A stretch of 64,000 nt of DNA, taken from positions 6,324,001 to 6,388,000 of the forward strand of contig NZ_CP178543.1 in the NCBI RefSeq assembly GCF_047276495.1. The letters run 5' to 3'. Position 1 is the stretch's first letter, and the number at the start of each line of letters is the position of its first letter. The notes under the pieces were generated by a model. That model was given only the letters and a program-made list of their open reading frames with translations. It made no database searches and was not told the origin of the DNA. The stretch is from Capilliphycus salinus. Its GTDB lineage: Bacteria > Cyanobacteriota > Cyanobacteriia > Cyanobacteriales > Microcoleaceae. Shown one piece after another: positions 27,657-36,648 of this stretch. The position numbers and the translations under genes were made by a program.

Positions 27657-29357
27657 TTAAGAGTTGAGAATACAGTTAGCATCGAGTATAATATACTCTT
27701 GAACTTGCAGGACGGTACAGCGATCGCTTAACGTTGAAAGGATCGGTTTTTGTCCGGCTTTTAGATTTTCTTCGACTTGTTCGGTAACGGTTGGGCTGAG
27801 TTTTTTTAGGGCGTCTTCTTGTTGAACAAACTCCAACGTTAGCGCCTTTTCTTCGATCATCCAAAAATCTACTTCATACTCTTGAACAAACTGTTTTACT
27901 TCCTCTAAATTAGGGCTGTACTGGGCTTTAATTAATGCTTCTGCTCGCTGTTTCATCGGTGTATAATAGTTTTCGTGATAGGGTAACAAATACTCAGAAC
28001 CCACTAAAATTGAACGCTGAGAAAAGGCGGGGATATTATTGGCAACCTCTGCTAAAGATGCAATGCGCGTATCCGGAGGTTGAATGGCAAAAAATTCGTA
28101 CAACAACGGAATTTTCCCAACAACATTATTGGTAATCGGGAAACGACTGGTTAAAGCAGGATAACACAAACAGAAAAATACTAGCACAGCCAAACCGATT
28201 TTAAGAAAAATTTTGTGCCGTTTTTCGTTAATTTTCCGGACAATCACATCGAGAAGTAATGTAATGGCAATTCCCCCCGCCACAGCCATGATTATCCTCA
28301 AGCTATGCTGGCTATAACGGCTGGGATGGTGCAACCGAAACGCCAAAAGATGAGCCAGTAAAAACAATCCGGTTGACACCAAAAGTAATTCTGGTAAAAT
28401 AAGAATGGAGCGAGAAATTTTTTTAGTCAAGGGAAATTTTGAGGAATATCTCAATAAAATTGGTAAGAAAATTCCGGCGAAAACTTGGGGCGGAATGGGG
28501 GATTTTCTAAACCATTCTTGGGGTAAAAAACCCGAGCGATCGCCCGTCAACCAAAAATCTAACGGTTTATCCGTAAAAAAAGAAGCCCGTCCCCCCGGAT
28601 AAAATTCCGGTAAATTTTTCGCTTGACTAAGATTGATAACATCTCCCCATTGAGAAGAATTGATCGCGTAAGGAAGTAAAACCAAACCGCCAATTACCAA
28701 ACCCGTTATTAAAATAGAGTAGTTGGTATTTCGAGTAGAATCTGTGTGTTTGCTTCCCCAAAATAGATGTAAAATGACTACACCCACCGCAATTAAAACC
28801 CCTTGGGGATAAAACCCGCCCAATAACGCGATCGCAATACCCACACCGATAACAGATCGCCGCAATAAGAAATATAAAAAAGCGAGAAATAGCGGATAAA
28901 AAAACGCCCTCGGCGTCGCCGTAACCAAATCATCTTTTAACCACAGATTTTGATTGAGAAGTAATGCACTCAAAAAACCCGCCATCGCCACCGGGAAAAT
29001 CTCCCAACACACCCCAAAACAAAAACCCGTTGTAATAACACCCAAAATAGTCGGTAAGATTTGATTTAATAAAAGCGGACTCACCCCTAGCCAAGCAAAA
29101 ACTTGATAAAATTTAGCATATCCGGGCGGCGCAACCGACTGAAAATAATCGATAATAATATCATTGGGAAACAGTTTGGGATCTAAAAATCTCAACATCC
29201 AAACCACGTGCGATCGCGCATCATCTTGGATAATATATTCTTGACCCCACGCTTTGGAAAACGCCCAAACACCACAAGCGATCGCCACAATTAAACTTAA
29301 ACCCAAGTATAGCCAGACTTGGCGACTCGAAGACTTTTCTAAAGACAAATTTAGCAA
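27657..29357 (-). CDS. multi-pass membrane protein, paralog A of a tandem pair
   Basis: A 566-residue protein with the same architecture as its downstream neighbour: QDDARSHVVWMLRFLDPKLF after the first membrane segment, WLKDDLVTATPRAFFYPLF in a later loop, SQRSILVGSEYLLPYHENYY in the soluble tail, and an ending of DANCILNS. The conserved cysteine in DANC is shared by both. The C-terminal domain may sit in the periplasm. No family name can be given with certainty; GT-C-like polysaccharide enzymes or transport proteins are the likeliest. A sequence gap of 207 bases separates it from the transglycosylase. Confidence 0.8.
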   Translation of the reverse strand: MLNLSLEKSSSRQVWLYLGLSLIVAIACGVWAFSKAWGQEYIIQDDARSHVVWMLRFLDPKLFPNDIIIDYFQSVAPPGYAKFYQVFAWLGVSPLLLNQILPTILGVITTGFCFGVCWEIFPVAMAGFLSALLLNQNLWLKDDLVTATPRAFFYPLFLAFLYFLLRRSVIGVGIAIALLGGFYPQGVLIAVGVVILHLFWGSKHTDSTRNTNYSILITGLVIGGLVLLPYAINSSQWGDVINLSQAKNLPEFYPGGRASFFTDKPLDFWLTGDRSGFLPQEWFRKSPIPPQVFAGIFLPILLRYSSKFPLTKKISRSILILPELLLVSTGLFLLAHLLAFRLHHPSRYSQHSLRIIMAVAGGIAITLLLDVIVRKINEKRHKIFLKIGLAVLVFFCLCYPALTSRFPITNNVVGKIPLLYEFFAIQPPDTRIASLAEVANNIPAFSQRSILVGSEYLLPYHENYYTPMKQRAEALIKAQYSPNLEEVKQFVQEYEVDFWMIEEKALTLEFVQQEDALKKLSPTVTEQVEENLKAGQKPILSTLSDRCTVLQVQEYIILDANCILNS

Positions 29358-29466
29358 GGTTTACCCAGATTTTAATTCAATGGATTTTATTCTATCGGAC
29401 AGTGTACCGCAGTTTGGCACAAAATAAAACAGATCAAAAACCGATCTGCTTTTAATCCCCATATTA

Positions 29467-29530
29467 GTAGGTGCATCAGATAGAAAAATTAACGGTTTTC
29501 TCCCCTATCTTTTTGTTTGATGCACCCTAC
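29467..29530. repeat. inverted repeat GTAGGTGCATCA ... TGATGCACCCTAC
   Basis: Twelve- to thirteen-base arms with one mismatch flank a 39-base centre that itself contains AGATAG/CTATCT. It lies between two minus-strand genes, just after the transglycosylase stop is approached from the other side. It looks like a small palindromic element or a terminator. A CAGATC/GATCTG stem lies close by, at about 29430-29450. Confidence 0.6.
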
Positions 29531-29564
29531 AGGTTTTGGGATTTTTTAAAACATAAATAAACCG

Positions 29565-31745
29565 CTACTTTGCCTTGTAAGAAGCCTTGTGTTGTGCCAT
29601 CATCGCCGCAATATCGGGATTATAAATTCGTAAATAATTCCAATAATTGCCAAACACAGACTTCACATAACCATAGGTTTCAGGATAGGGAATTTTCTCC
29701 GCAAAAGCATCAGGATCTTGAAAACCAAACCGATCTAACCAACCCGAAACCGCATTGGGACCCGCATTATAACTCGCCACCGCCAGCAACGAATTATTGT
29801 TGTATTCTCGATGAGTAAAATCGAGATAAAAGGTTCCCAAATTCACATTATCCTCGACATCTTCCAAAGAATAATTCGTGAGTTGAATTTGTTGGGCAAC
29901 TTCTTCGCCGGTTTCCGGCATCACCTGCATCAAACCCGTCGCCCCAACAACCGATTTAATTGCCGGCATAAACCGAGATTCTTGACGAATTAAAGCCGTT
30001 ACCAACACCGGATTTAATTGACGTTCTTCCGACCAATTAACAATCGTTTCTAAGTAAGGAAAAGGATACAAAGCCTGCCAATATTCCGGGGTTTTCTTTA
30101 ACTCCAAATATTTCTTTCGCTCCTCCGGTTCATCCCGCATACTCAAGCTAGAAAGCATCCAAAGCGCATCCAAATTATCGCCCACACCCAGACGCACCAA
30201 ACCATCAGTATACTGTTCCTCAATAGACGGTTGCATCCGGTTAGCAAATTCAACTTGCCAAAGGTTCCAAGCCTCCCGATGTTTCCCCAGTTGATAAAGT
30301 TCTTTTAAAACATCAGAACCCGCAGCCGGAACCGGATGAGTTTCGGGATATTCAACATGAGGATTGAGCGGACGAACGGTGGTAAAATCTCCCACAGGCC
30401 AACCCAATTGTACAGCCGCCCGCCAAGCATAATAAGAATCGGGATAACGGGCTAACAAATATTCAAATGCTTTTTTAGCTTCGGCGGAATTACCAATTTG
30501 TTGCGCCCATTTTCCGATCCAAAAATTCGCTTCCGGCGCCAACTCACTATCGGGATTTTTAGTAGAAAGTTCTTTTGCCCATTTAGACGCCTCTTTAATG
30601 TTTCCCGCCTTGGCATAATCCTGAGCAAGTTTCCACCGCAATTGTGCCGCAGGTTCCGAGTCGCTATGTTGATTTAACAACATTTGTCTCGCTTGAGACG
30701 CCGACTGTTTTGATTGCAATTGATCCAGCAATTCCGCCTTATCATAAAGCGCCTCGGCACGATGTAAGGGAAAACCGGCGATCGCTTGATCGAGGTATTT
30801 TACCGCATCAGCACGATCGCTCAACCGAGCCAAACGAATTAAGCCAAACCCCGCATCTTCCCCACCCGGATCTTTTTGATCGGGAAACGCTTGGATAAGT
30901 TGTTCGTAGGCTTTGCGGGACTCGGGAATCTTCCCATCGAGCCACAACCCTCGGGCATGACGGTAGAGGTTGCGAGGGGTGCGGGTTGCTTTTGCATAAG
31001 CCAAAGCGCCCTTACCATAATCCTGTTTTTCCCAATAGCCAAAGGCTAAAGCTTCCCAGTCTTCCGGCGTCAGTTGGCTGGCGTAGTTGAGGCGCAGCTT
31101 TTCTAAATAGGTGCCGTAGTCCTGTAAATAAATGCCGTGTCGGGCGATAATTAATAAAAGCGGGAGTTGATTGGGATTTTCTTTCAAACGGGCTTGGGCA
31201 ATTTCAACGGTACGGGGATGAGCCGGAAATTCTGCGATCGCCCGGTCCCAATATTCGGGGTTTTCCTTCCCCAAAACATACAGCGCCTCGGCGACAACGG
31301 GATCTTCGGGATAAGTTTGCAGTAAATTTTCCCAAGTTTGCTTGGCGTTGGCGGTATCGCCCATCAGTTCGTAAGCTTGCGCCCGCTTTAACAAAATATG
31401 GCTTCCCAAAAGCGGATAATCTTTTTCGAGTCCTTCTAAAAGGGGAACCGCTTCCGTTGGCTGGTTTTGTTGAAGAAAATCGCTAGCCAGTAAATAACGC
31501 GCCCGACTGCGATCGCTTGAGGGGGCTGAAACTTGAGCAATTTCTTTAAGTTCATCTTGGCGATCTTCGGGAGACATCGACGCCAACAAAATAACCATCT
31601 CCGTGTCATCAGACTCGGGAATAGACGCCTCGCGAGACGGTAAAAATCTTTGTAACTGCGTGATCGGGAAAAAGATCCCGATCGCCAGGGCGACAGACGC
31701 AGCACCGAGCAAGAGGGCGAATTGAGTGATCCGTTGCTTAACCAT
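29565..31745 (-). CDS. soluble lytic murein transglycosylase with TPR repeats
   Basis: A 726-residue envelope protein that cleaves glycan strands of peptidoglycan, leaving 1,6-anhydro ends. It has an N-terminal membrane anchor or signal (residues 8-28, FALLLGAASVALAIGIFFPI), about 450 residues of TPR-like helical repeats, and a C-terminal SLT domain at about 560-700. The catalytic Glu is in VTALIRQESRFMPAIKSVV, followed by GATGLMQVMPETG and AVASYNAGPNAV. This is the Slt70-like layout. The gene is longer than the E. coli protein (645 residues), as usual in cyanobacteria. Confidence 0.94.
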   Translation of the reverse strand: MVKQRITQFALLLGAASVALAIGIFFPITQLQRFLPSREASIPESDDTEMVILLASMSPEDRQDELKEIAQVSAPSSDRSRARYLLASDFLQQNQPTEAVPLLEGLEKDYPLLGSHILLKRAQAYELMGDTANAKQTWENLLQTYPEDPVVAEALYVLGKENPEYWDRAIAEFPAHPRTVEIAQARLKENPNQLPLLLIIARHGIYLQDYGTYLEKLRLNYASQLTPEDWEALAFGYWEKQDYGKGALAYAKATRTPRNLYRHARGLWLDGKIPESRKAYEQLIQAFPDQKDPGGEDAGFGLIRLARLSDRADAVKYLDQAIAGFPLHRAEALYDKAELLDQLQSKQSASQARQMLLNQHSDSEPAAQLRWKLAQDYAKAGNIKEASKWAKELSTKNPDSELAPEANFWIGKWAQQIGNSAEAKKAFEYLLARYPDSYYAWRAAVQLGWPVGDFTTVRPLNPHVEYPETHPVPAAGSDVLKELYQLGKHREAWNLWQVEFANRMQPSIEEQYTDGLVRLGVGDNLDALWMLSSLSMRDEPEERKKYLELKKTPEYWQALYPFPYLETIVNWSEERQLNPVLVTALIRQESRFMPAIKSVVGATGLMQVMPETGEEVAQQIQLTNYSLEDVEDNVNLGTFYLDFTHREYNNNSLLAVASYNAGPNAVSGWLDRFGFQDPDAFAEKIPYPETYGYVKSVFGNYWNYLRIYNPDIAAMMAQHKASYKAK

Positions 31746-31886
31746 GATGGAATTTGCTCTGTGGTCAATTTTCAGGGGTTTATCGTGATTTTATGAGAAG
31801 TTTGTTGTCAAAACTTGAGGTCAGTTTTTTCAACAGAGATTAATCAAAATTTAATACTTTGAGCGTTTACAATAGTTTGGGCGAGA

Positions 31887-32996
31887 TTAATGGACTCGAC
31901 ACAATATCCATCGTAAAGACATGGGCGGGTTAGGAATGGGAAAAACATCGCGACCCAAAGCCCAATGTTCAAACCAAGGTGTAGGCGGCCATGCTTCGGC
32001 ACTTAAATGAGTCCGTTCATATTCATACACCGACTCATCCGACAACACCTGTAGAGGCAAACCCTGCATTGCTCCGTTTAACTCCGGGCGAGTCAATAGA
32101 TAAGACCATTGCACCTGAGACATTTCTCGCACCTTTTCATCGGGTTCATAGCCCTCATCAGCGACAAACGTGCTAAACAGCAGCAACCCTCCCGGTTGAA
32201 TGGTTTCGCACATCACATTCAGTAAAGTTTGCACTTCTGAGAGGGCGCGAAAATGGGAAATGACTTCGGCTACAACTGCTAATTTATAATATTTTTGCGG
32301 AAGTTTCAGAGCCGGGTTCAGAATATTGCTTTGAACCGCCCGCACGGGTAGATTTTCGGCCTTTGCTTCTTTGGCGATAATTTGAGCAAACTCGGGGGTG
32401 AGTTCCACCGCATCAACGGGGTGTCCGAGTCGCGCCAAAGGTAAAGTATTGCGCCCTACCCCTGCACCCACATCTAAAATAGGAGCGGTAGCCGCCGATC
32501 CCAACTGAGAAGCGATCGCCATTAGTTTAGCATCGGGATGAGAACCAAACAACGGCCCTTCGCGACTGGTGAGCCAGCGCTGATATTTATTTTCGATGGT
32601 CAGGATTTCTGTTTTTACCGTTAATCTTAACCCATGAGTCAGTCCGTGCGTCGGGTCTGGCGGTTCGTATTGGAAGACCAAACGAGCATGAGGAGAACTG
32701 TTGTATCCTTCTGTCAGTTTCTTTTCAACAAGCTGACGCAACGCTTGTATTTCCTTCGGCGTGAAATTTTGTCCCAGCGCCACCAGCAAGCGGTGAAACT
32801 GTTCGACATACTCATCTAAGAGTGCGGGTACACAGGGTAAAACGAGTTGTCCCCTCGCTGATGTGAGTCGCTTTACCTTCAGCATCAGTGCGTTATCTAA
32901 AACGGCCGGATCGCTCACCGTTGTCGGCTTGTTGGCTACCACGAGTTCTAAATCCTCAAACGATATCGGAGTTCCCATGATGTTAATGTACATCAT
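31887..32996 (-). CDS. class I SAM-dependent methyltransferase
   Basis: A 369-residue protein. An N-terminal part of about 165 residues (no recognised domain) precedes a Rossmann methyltransferase: motif I ILDVGAGVGRNTLPLARLG near residues 174-192, acidic DAVELTPEFAQII, AVVAEVISHFRAL, and TIQPGGLLLFSTFV. Three in-frame ATG codons (32996, 32993, 32978) are possible starts and none has a good ribosome-binding site. The substrate is unknown. It is followed, in the opposite direction, by the TnpB element. Confidence 0.87.
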   Translation of the reverse strand: MMYINIMGTPISFEDLELVVANKPTTVSDPAVLDNALMLKVKRLTSARGQLVLPCVPALLDEYVEQFHRLLVALGQNFTPKEIQALRQLVEKKLTEGYNSSPHARLVFQYEPPDPTHGLTHGLRLTVKTEILTIENKYQRWLTSREGPLFGSHPDAKLMAIASQLGSAATAPILDVGAGVGRNTLPLARLGHPVDAVELTPEFAQIIAKEAKAENLPVRAVQSNILNPALKLPQKYYKLAVVAEVISHFRALSEVQTLLNVMCETIQPGGLLLFSTFVADEGYEPDEKVREMSQVQWSYLLTRPELNGAMQGLPLQVLSDESVYEYERTHLSAEAWPPTPWFEHWALGRDVFPIPNPPMSLRWILCRVH

Positions 32997-33105
32997 TGAC
33001 CAATAAAAAGCGGGATATGAGCCAAGTCCGTGACTGACGGTTAACCACTCAAATCACAACTATTTAGGTGAATGTTGATAGGCAGACCAATGGTAAAATG
33101 ATAGC

Positions 33106-34194
33106 ATGAAAGCAAGATACCAGTACCGAATCTATCCAACACTCGAACAGCAAACCCAATTGGCTAAACTCTTTGGTTGCTGTCGGGTTGTCTGGAATGA
33201 TGCCTTAGCTCACTGTATTGAACTCTACAAGTCTGGGGAAAAGAAACTGAGTAATTCTCAACTCCAGAAGCAGTTCATTACCCAGGCTAAGAAAACAGCT
33301 AACAGGGAATGGTTGAAAGAGGTTTCTAACATCCCTTTGCAACAATCTCTTAACGACTTAGAACAGGCTTATCAGAACTTTTTTAAATCGTGCAAGGGCA
33401 AGCGAAAGGGCCAGAAAATTAGACCTCCTAAGTTTAAAAAAAGGAACGCTAAACAATCAGCTAGGTTTAGAATTGGTGGATTTAAACTAGATAGAGACAA
33501 GATATCTTTAGCCAAGATTGGCAACTTAAAGATTATCTGGTCAAGATCTCTACCTTCTCAACCTTCATCGGTCACTGTTATCAAAGATGCAGCTAACAGA
33601 TACTTTTTGAGTTTTGTTGTAGAAGTCAATCAACAACTACTTCCCGAATCACCGAGCCGTGTTGGTATTGATTTAGGAGTCAAGACGTTTGCTGTACTAA
33701 GTTCTGGACAAAAAATAGACGCTCCTAAACCACTAAAACAGAAAATTAAACGTCTGAGAAAACTCAACAGAAACCTATCTCGAAAGCAGCAAGGTTCCAA
33801 GCGTTACGAGAAAGCTAGGGCAAGAAAAGCTAAACTCTATGCCCGAATGAAAGATACTCGCAAAGATTTCCTGCACAAACTCTCAACCCGAATAATCATC
33901 GAAAACCAAGTGATCGTTCTGGAGGATTTAAACGTGTCAGGAATGGTTAAAAACCGCAAGCTTTCAAAAGCAATTAGCGATTCTGTTCGTGAATGGACTT
34001 GTTTAAACTGTGAAACTACTCACGATAGAGACGGTAATGCCGCCTCAAATATTCTACTCGCCGGAGGACTTTCGGAGAGTCTAAATGGACGTGGAGGAGC
34101 GTGTAAGACTTCTGTTAAAGAAGCAGCATCCAAAGAAGCGTCAACCCGCTTAGAGAAACCTGTGCAGTTATCAATCTTTGATATTTTGCAGTAG
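33106..34194 (+). CDS. tnpB: TnpB RNA-guided endonuclease, internally deleted
   Basis: A 362-residue TnpB. The N-terminal domain starts MKARYQYRIYPTLEQQTQLA. The RuvC acidic residues are present in GIDLGVKTF (about residue 189), VLEDLNVSGM and HDRDGNAASNIL. Intact relatives are about 400 residues: between LSKAISD and VREWTC they have roughly 42-46 residues including the first CxxC of the zinc ribbon. Here LSKAISD joins directly to SVREWTCLNC, so that segment is gone in frame and only one Cys pair is left. The nuclease is probably inactive, though RNA binding may persist. Start ATG is the standard one. Confidence 0.9.
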   Translation: MKARYQYRIYPTLEQQTQLAKLFGCCRVVWNDALAHCIELYKSGEKKLSNSQLQKQFITQAKKTANREWLKEVSNIPLQQSLNDLEQAYQNFFKSCKGKRKGQKIRPPKFKKRNAKQSARFRIGGFKLDRDKISLAKIGNLKIIWSRSLPSQPSSVTVIKDAANRYFLSFVVEVNQQLLPESPSRVGIDLGVKTFAVLSSGQKIDAPKPLKQKIKRLRKLNRNLSRKQQGSKRYEKARARKAKLYARMKDTRKDFLHKLSTRIIIENQVIVLEDLNVSGMVKNRKLSKAISDSVREWTCLNCETTHDRDGNAASNILLAGGLSESLNGRGGACKTSVKEAASKEASTRLEKPVQLSIFDILQ

Positions 34195-34207
34195 GCTTCT
34201 GCTAGGA

Positions 34208-34234
34208 ATCCTCTCCGTTCACGGAGGGGAGGAT
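34208..34234 (+). ncRNA. right-end hairpin / omega RNA 3' part of the tnpB element
   Basis: ATCCTC/GAGGAT and TCCGT/ACGGA form a stem with a GGG bulge and a short TC loop just past the tnpB stop, the typical right-end structure that doubles as the scaffold of the TnpB guide RNA. The guide would begin at about 34239. Confidence 0.6.
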
Positions 34235-34235
34235 G

Positions 34236-34466
34236 TCAACCGTCATTCGGTGAACTCGTTCCACAACCGGGGTAAATATAGCTTAATATTGCGATCGCAA
34301 TACCTGCGGTAGGAAGGTTGACCCGAAAACCAACCCCATCCTTACTTTCAACCTCTTCATCCTCCACGAAATCAAAAAAACATTTTTCTTTTTTTTCGGG
34401 AAACTCTAAAGCGGGACTCCAGTAAACGAAGCATTTTGAGGCGTTTCGGAGCTTAAGATCAGCCAT
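34236..34466 (-). CDS. 76-residue hypothetical protein ending at the tnpB element
   Basis: A small open frame, MADLKLRNASKCFVYWSPAL at its start, acidic middle (FDFVEDEEVESKDG) and a hydrophobic end. Its stop codon (34236-34238) uses bases of the TnpB right end. It may therefore be the 5' remnant of a longer gene interrupted by the element, or simply a chance frame. No family is recognised. An uneven reading is likely: the last residues CGTSSPNDG are encoded at the boundary. Confidence 0.4.
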   Translation of the reverse strand: MADLKLRNASKCFVYWSPALEFPEKKEKCFFDFVEDEEVESKDGVGFRVNLPTAGIAIAILSYIYPGCGTSSPNDG

Positions 34467-34940
34467 ACCACTTTTCTTTTCTGGGATACTGCGATCATCG
34501 CTTACTGAGAGACGACAGCGTGAAAAAAAGATAATTTTTTCTGAAGGGGAAACAAATTACCACCAAACACTATTTGGCAAGGGTTTCGGTTGGTATTCCT
34601 CTGACAAGATGGAGGCTGCGATCGCAATAAAAACGGGACAAGCTCACGAAACAATTAGGTTTTCAGGCTGAATGATCGCAAATATGCGCGTCAATGGAGC
34701 GACAAAGAAGCGGAATCTGTTTCGAGGTTTTATCGCTCAAACCCTTTACCAAAGCAATTTTAACCCTTATTTTTCGCCCCTTTATGAATTTTTGCGATGT
34801 TTTTTTTCCTCCAGTCCCTTGCATTTTTTTTTCGTTTGTGTCAACATACAAAAAGTAGGAGAAAATTACCATCCTTTCTCCTACTCCAAGTTGAAGTATT
34901 TACTTTATTTAATGTCCCCCGCAAAGGAGGCGGGTTCACA
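34467..34940 (+). promoter_or_regulatory. AT-rich leader with two hairpins before the coiled-coil gene
   Basis: No gene is seen. A perfect 11-bp stem AGTAGGAGAAA/TTTCTCCTACT with a 10-base loop lies at 34854-34885, and a second stem CCCGC/GCGGG at 34918-34934 holds the AAAGGAG ribosome-binding site in its loop. Together they could control transcription or translation of the following gene. Long T runs occur before the first hairpin. Confidence 0.45.
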
Positions 34941-35654
34941 ATGACTAATAATAACGAATTTCCCGAACAAAGTCAAGTTAAGCTATCCTCTCAAAAAATT
35001 AGATCGATTTTATCTGATCTCTCTGAAAATTCCCCAATTTCTCTGATAGTTTTGTATAGCGTGAAACTTTTGAATATAGATAAGATTGATGCAACTGAGA
35101 AAGACATAGGCAAAATTGCTAAATTAGGAACCTCAGCTACCAACACTCATCTGCGAAAACTATGCGGTATTACGGGAGAATCCGTAAAAGACCCGTTATC
35201 CGATCCCATTGTAAATCGTACAGTAAATCAATCATTACGCGCAAAGCCGCATATATATCAGGTCAAAAGCGAGATCGATCTCAAACATATTCAGCGTGCA
35301 ATGACGAAAGCAAATATCGAATATCAAGATTACGATCAAAGCTTTGAAGACGAATATTTAAAGGAAAAATTAGAAAACCAAGACTTAGATGAAAACTTGC
35401 AAGACAAGATGATCAACGCTCAGAAGCATCTTTCTTCTGGACAGGAATTAGTCGTCAAACAACTGCAACATGAAAAGGACCAATTGAAGCAGGACAACGA
35501 ACGAAAAAATCAAGAGATTGAACTATTAAAGCAGGAGAACGAACGAAAAAATCAAGAGATTGAACTATTAAAGCAGGAGAACGAACGAAAAAATCAAGAG
35601 AATGAACTATTATATAGTCGTTTGAAAAAAGAAATACAATTGCAATTAGTTTAG
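34941..35654 (+). CDS. predicted HTH and coiled-coil protein of unknown function
   Basis: A 237-residue protein. Residues 15-75 are helical and might include a winged-helix or MarR-like fold (SLIVLYSVKLLNIDKIDATE, IGKIAKLGTSATNTHLRKL), followed by a charged linker and a long coiled coil. The coil includes three copies of a 14-residue unit starting ENERKNQEIELLKQ at about residues 185-226. The ATG at 34941 has AAGGAGG about ten bases upstream and no earlier start is credible. No function is known. The AT-rich base use and the position beside a transposable element suggest an acquired gene. Confidence 0.65.
   Translation: MTNNNEFPEQSQVKLSSQKIRSILSDLSENSPISLIVLYSVKLLNIDKIDATEKDIGKIAKLGTSATNTHLRKLCGITGESVKDPLSDPIVNRTVNQSLRAKPHIYQVKSEIDLKHIQRAMTKANIEYQDYDQSFEDEYLKEKLENQDLDENLQDKMINAQKHLSSGQELVVKQLQHEKDQLKQDNERKNQEIELLKQENERKNQEIELLKQENERKNQENELLYSRLKKEIQLQLV
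35493..35618 (+). repeat. three 42-base in-frame coding repeats
   Basis: Units at 35493-35534, 35535-35576 and 35577-35618 are nearly identical and encode the 14-residue ENERKNQEIELLKQ coil. The near-identity at nucleotide level points to recent expansion. Confidence 0.9.
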
Positions 35655-35697
35655 GGATAAATTATTGGGCGCAAGCCGCAGCGCCCCTACGAATTTT

Positions 35698-36648
35698 TTA
35701 ATCGCTTTCAACAACACAAACAATCTTACCAACCGCTCGCCCCGTTTCGCTGTAACTGTGGGCTTCAATAATATCAGAAAGTGGAAAAACCCGATCAATA
35801 ACCGATTGAATTTTACCCGCTTCTATCCAATCTCGCAACGCATCTAAATCTCGACGATTCGGCTGTGCTAACACTAATTTAGCGGATTTACCGGGAAGTA
35901 ACCAAGTTTGAGCCGAAGCCAGAATATTTTCGGGAGTTGGAAGGGTAGAAATATAAATTCCATCCGGTTTTAACACTTTCTCACAGTTGTAAAAGGTTTG
36001 TTTTCCCACCGCATCTAAAATAATGTCGTATTGGGTTCCTTGTTGGGTAAAATCAACTTGAGTGTAGTCAATTACAATATCGGCGCCCAACTGTTTTACC
36101 CGTTCTAAATTGGCGCTGCTACAGACTCCCGTGACTTCGGTTTCCATCACTTTTGCTATTTGTACGGCGTAGGTTCCTACCCCTCCAGAAGCGCCGTTTA
36201 TTAATACTTTTTGTCCGGGTCGAATTTGACCCAAATCAAACAATGATTGTAGCGCTGTTAACCCCGCAATGGGAACCGCTGCTGCTTCTTCGTGCGTCAT
36301 GGTCGAGGGTTTGGGGGCGGTGATAGAAGCCGGAACCGCAGCATATTGGGCGCAAGCACCCCCAGAAACCGGGTTGAGACTGGTGTAGACTTCATCTCCC
36401 GGTTGAAAGCCTGTGACTTTTTCTCCGACTTCTACCACCACTCCAGACAAGTCCGCACCAATTTTTTTCGGAAAATTATAACCGGAGATCAGTTGTAAGC
36501 TTCCCTGTCGCATTTTCCAGTCAACGGGGTTTACACTGGTGGCGGAGATTTTAACTAATAGTTCATCCGGTTTAATTTTGGGTCTGTCTATCTCTCGATA
36601 TTCCAACACGTTGGCTGAACCATATTGATTAAAAATAACCGCTTTCAT
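35698..36648 (-). CDS. zinc-independent medium-chain dehydrogenase (quinone oxidoreductase type)
   Basis: An NADP-dependent alcohol dehydrogenase or quinone reductase of 316 residues if started at the ATG at 36648, which has GAGGA seven bases upstream; an earlier ATG at 36693 adds 15 residues. It has SVNPVDWKMRQG and KKIGADLSGVVVEVGEKV in the catalytic domain, and the nucleotide motif INGASGGVGTYAVQIAK. No zinc-binding Cys cluster is seen. It would reduce small carbonyls or quinones in the cytoplasm. A GGGCGC/GCGCCC hairpin lies just after its 3' end, shared with the preceding gene. Confidence 0.93.
   Translation of the reverse strand: MKAVIFNQYGSANVLEYREIDRPKIKPDELLVKISATSVNPVDWKMRQGSLQLISGYNFPKKIGADLSGVVVEVGEKVTGFQPGDEVYTSLNPVSGGACAQYAAVPASITAPKPSTMTHEEAAAVPIAGLTALQSLFDLGQIRPGQKVLINGASGGVGTYAVQIAKVMETEVTGVCSSANLERVKQLGADIVIDYTQVDFTQQGTQYDIILDAVGKQTFYNCEKVLKPDGIYISTLPTPENILASAQTWLLPGKSAKLVLAQPNRRDLDALRDWIEAGKIQSVIDRVFPLSDIIEAHSYSETGRAVGKIVCVVESD

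Larger units (their letters stand above)
33075..34238 (+). mobile_element. IS200/IS605-type tnpB-only element
   Basis: The element consists of tnpB and its end sequences, with no tnpA nearby, so it is of the IS1341 type and cannot move unaided. A TTGAT pentamer, the target motif of some IS605 relatives, lies at 33075-33079 just before the gene. The right end is a hairpin at 34208-34234 followed by GTCAA. Exact limits are estimates; an empty-site comparison would settle them. The tail of tnpB plus this hairpin should make the omega RNA, with the guide read from bases just after about 34239. Confidence 0.65.

Noticed and set aside
31436..31768. 110-residue frame overlapping the transglycosylase start
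   Set aside because: It is an alternative frame of the same strand with Ser/Arg/Phe-biased composition and no ribosome-binding site.
33000..33105. TnpA (HUH transposase) gene with the tnpB element
   Set aside because: No open frame for TnpA exists on either side of tnpB.
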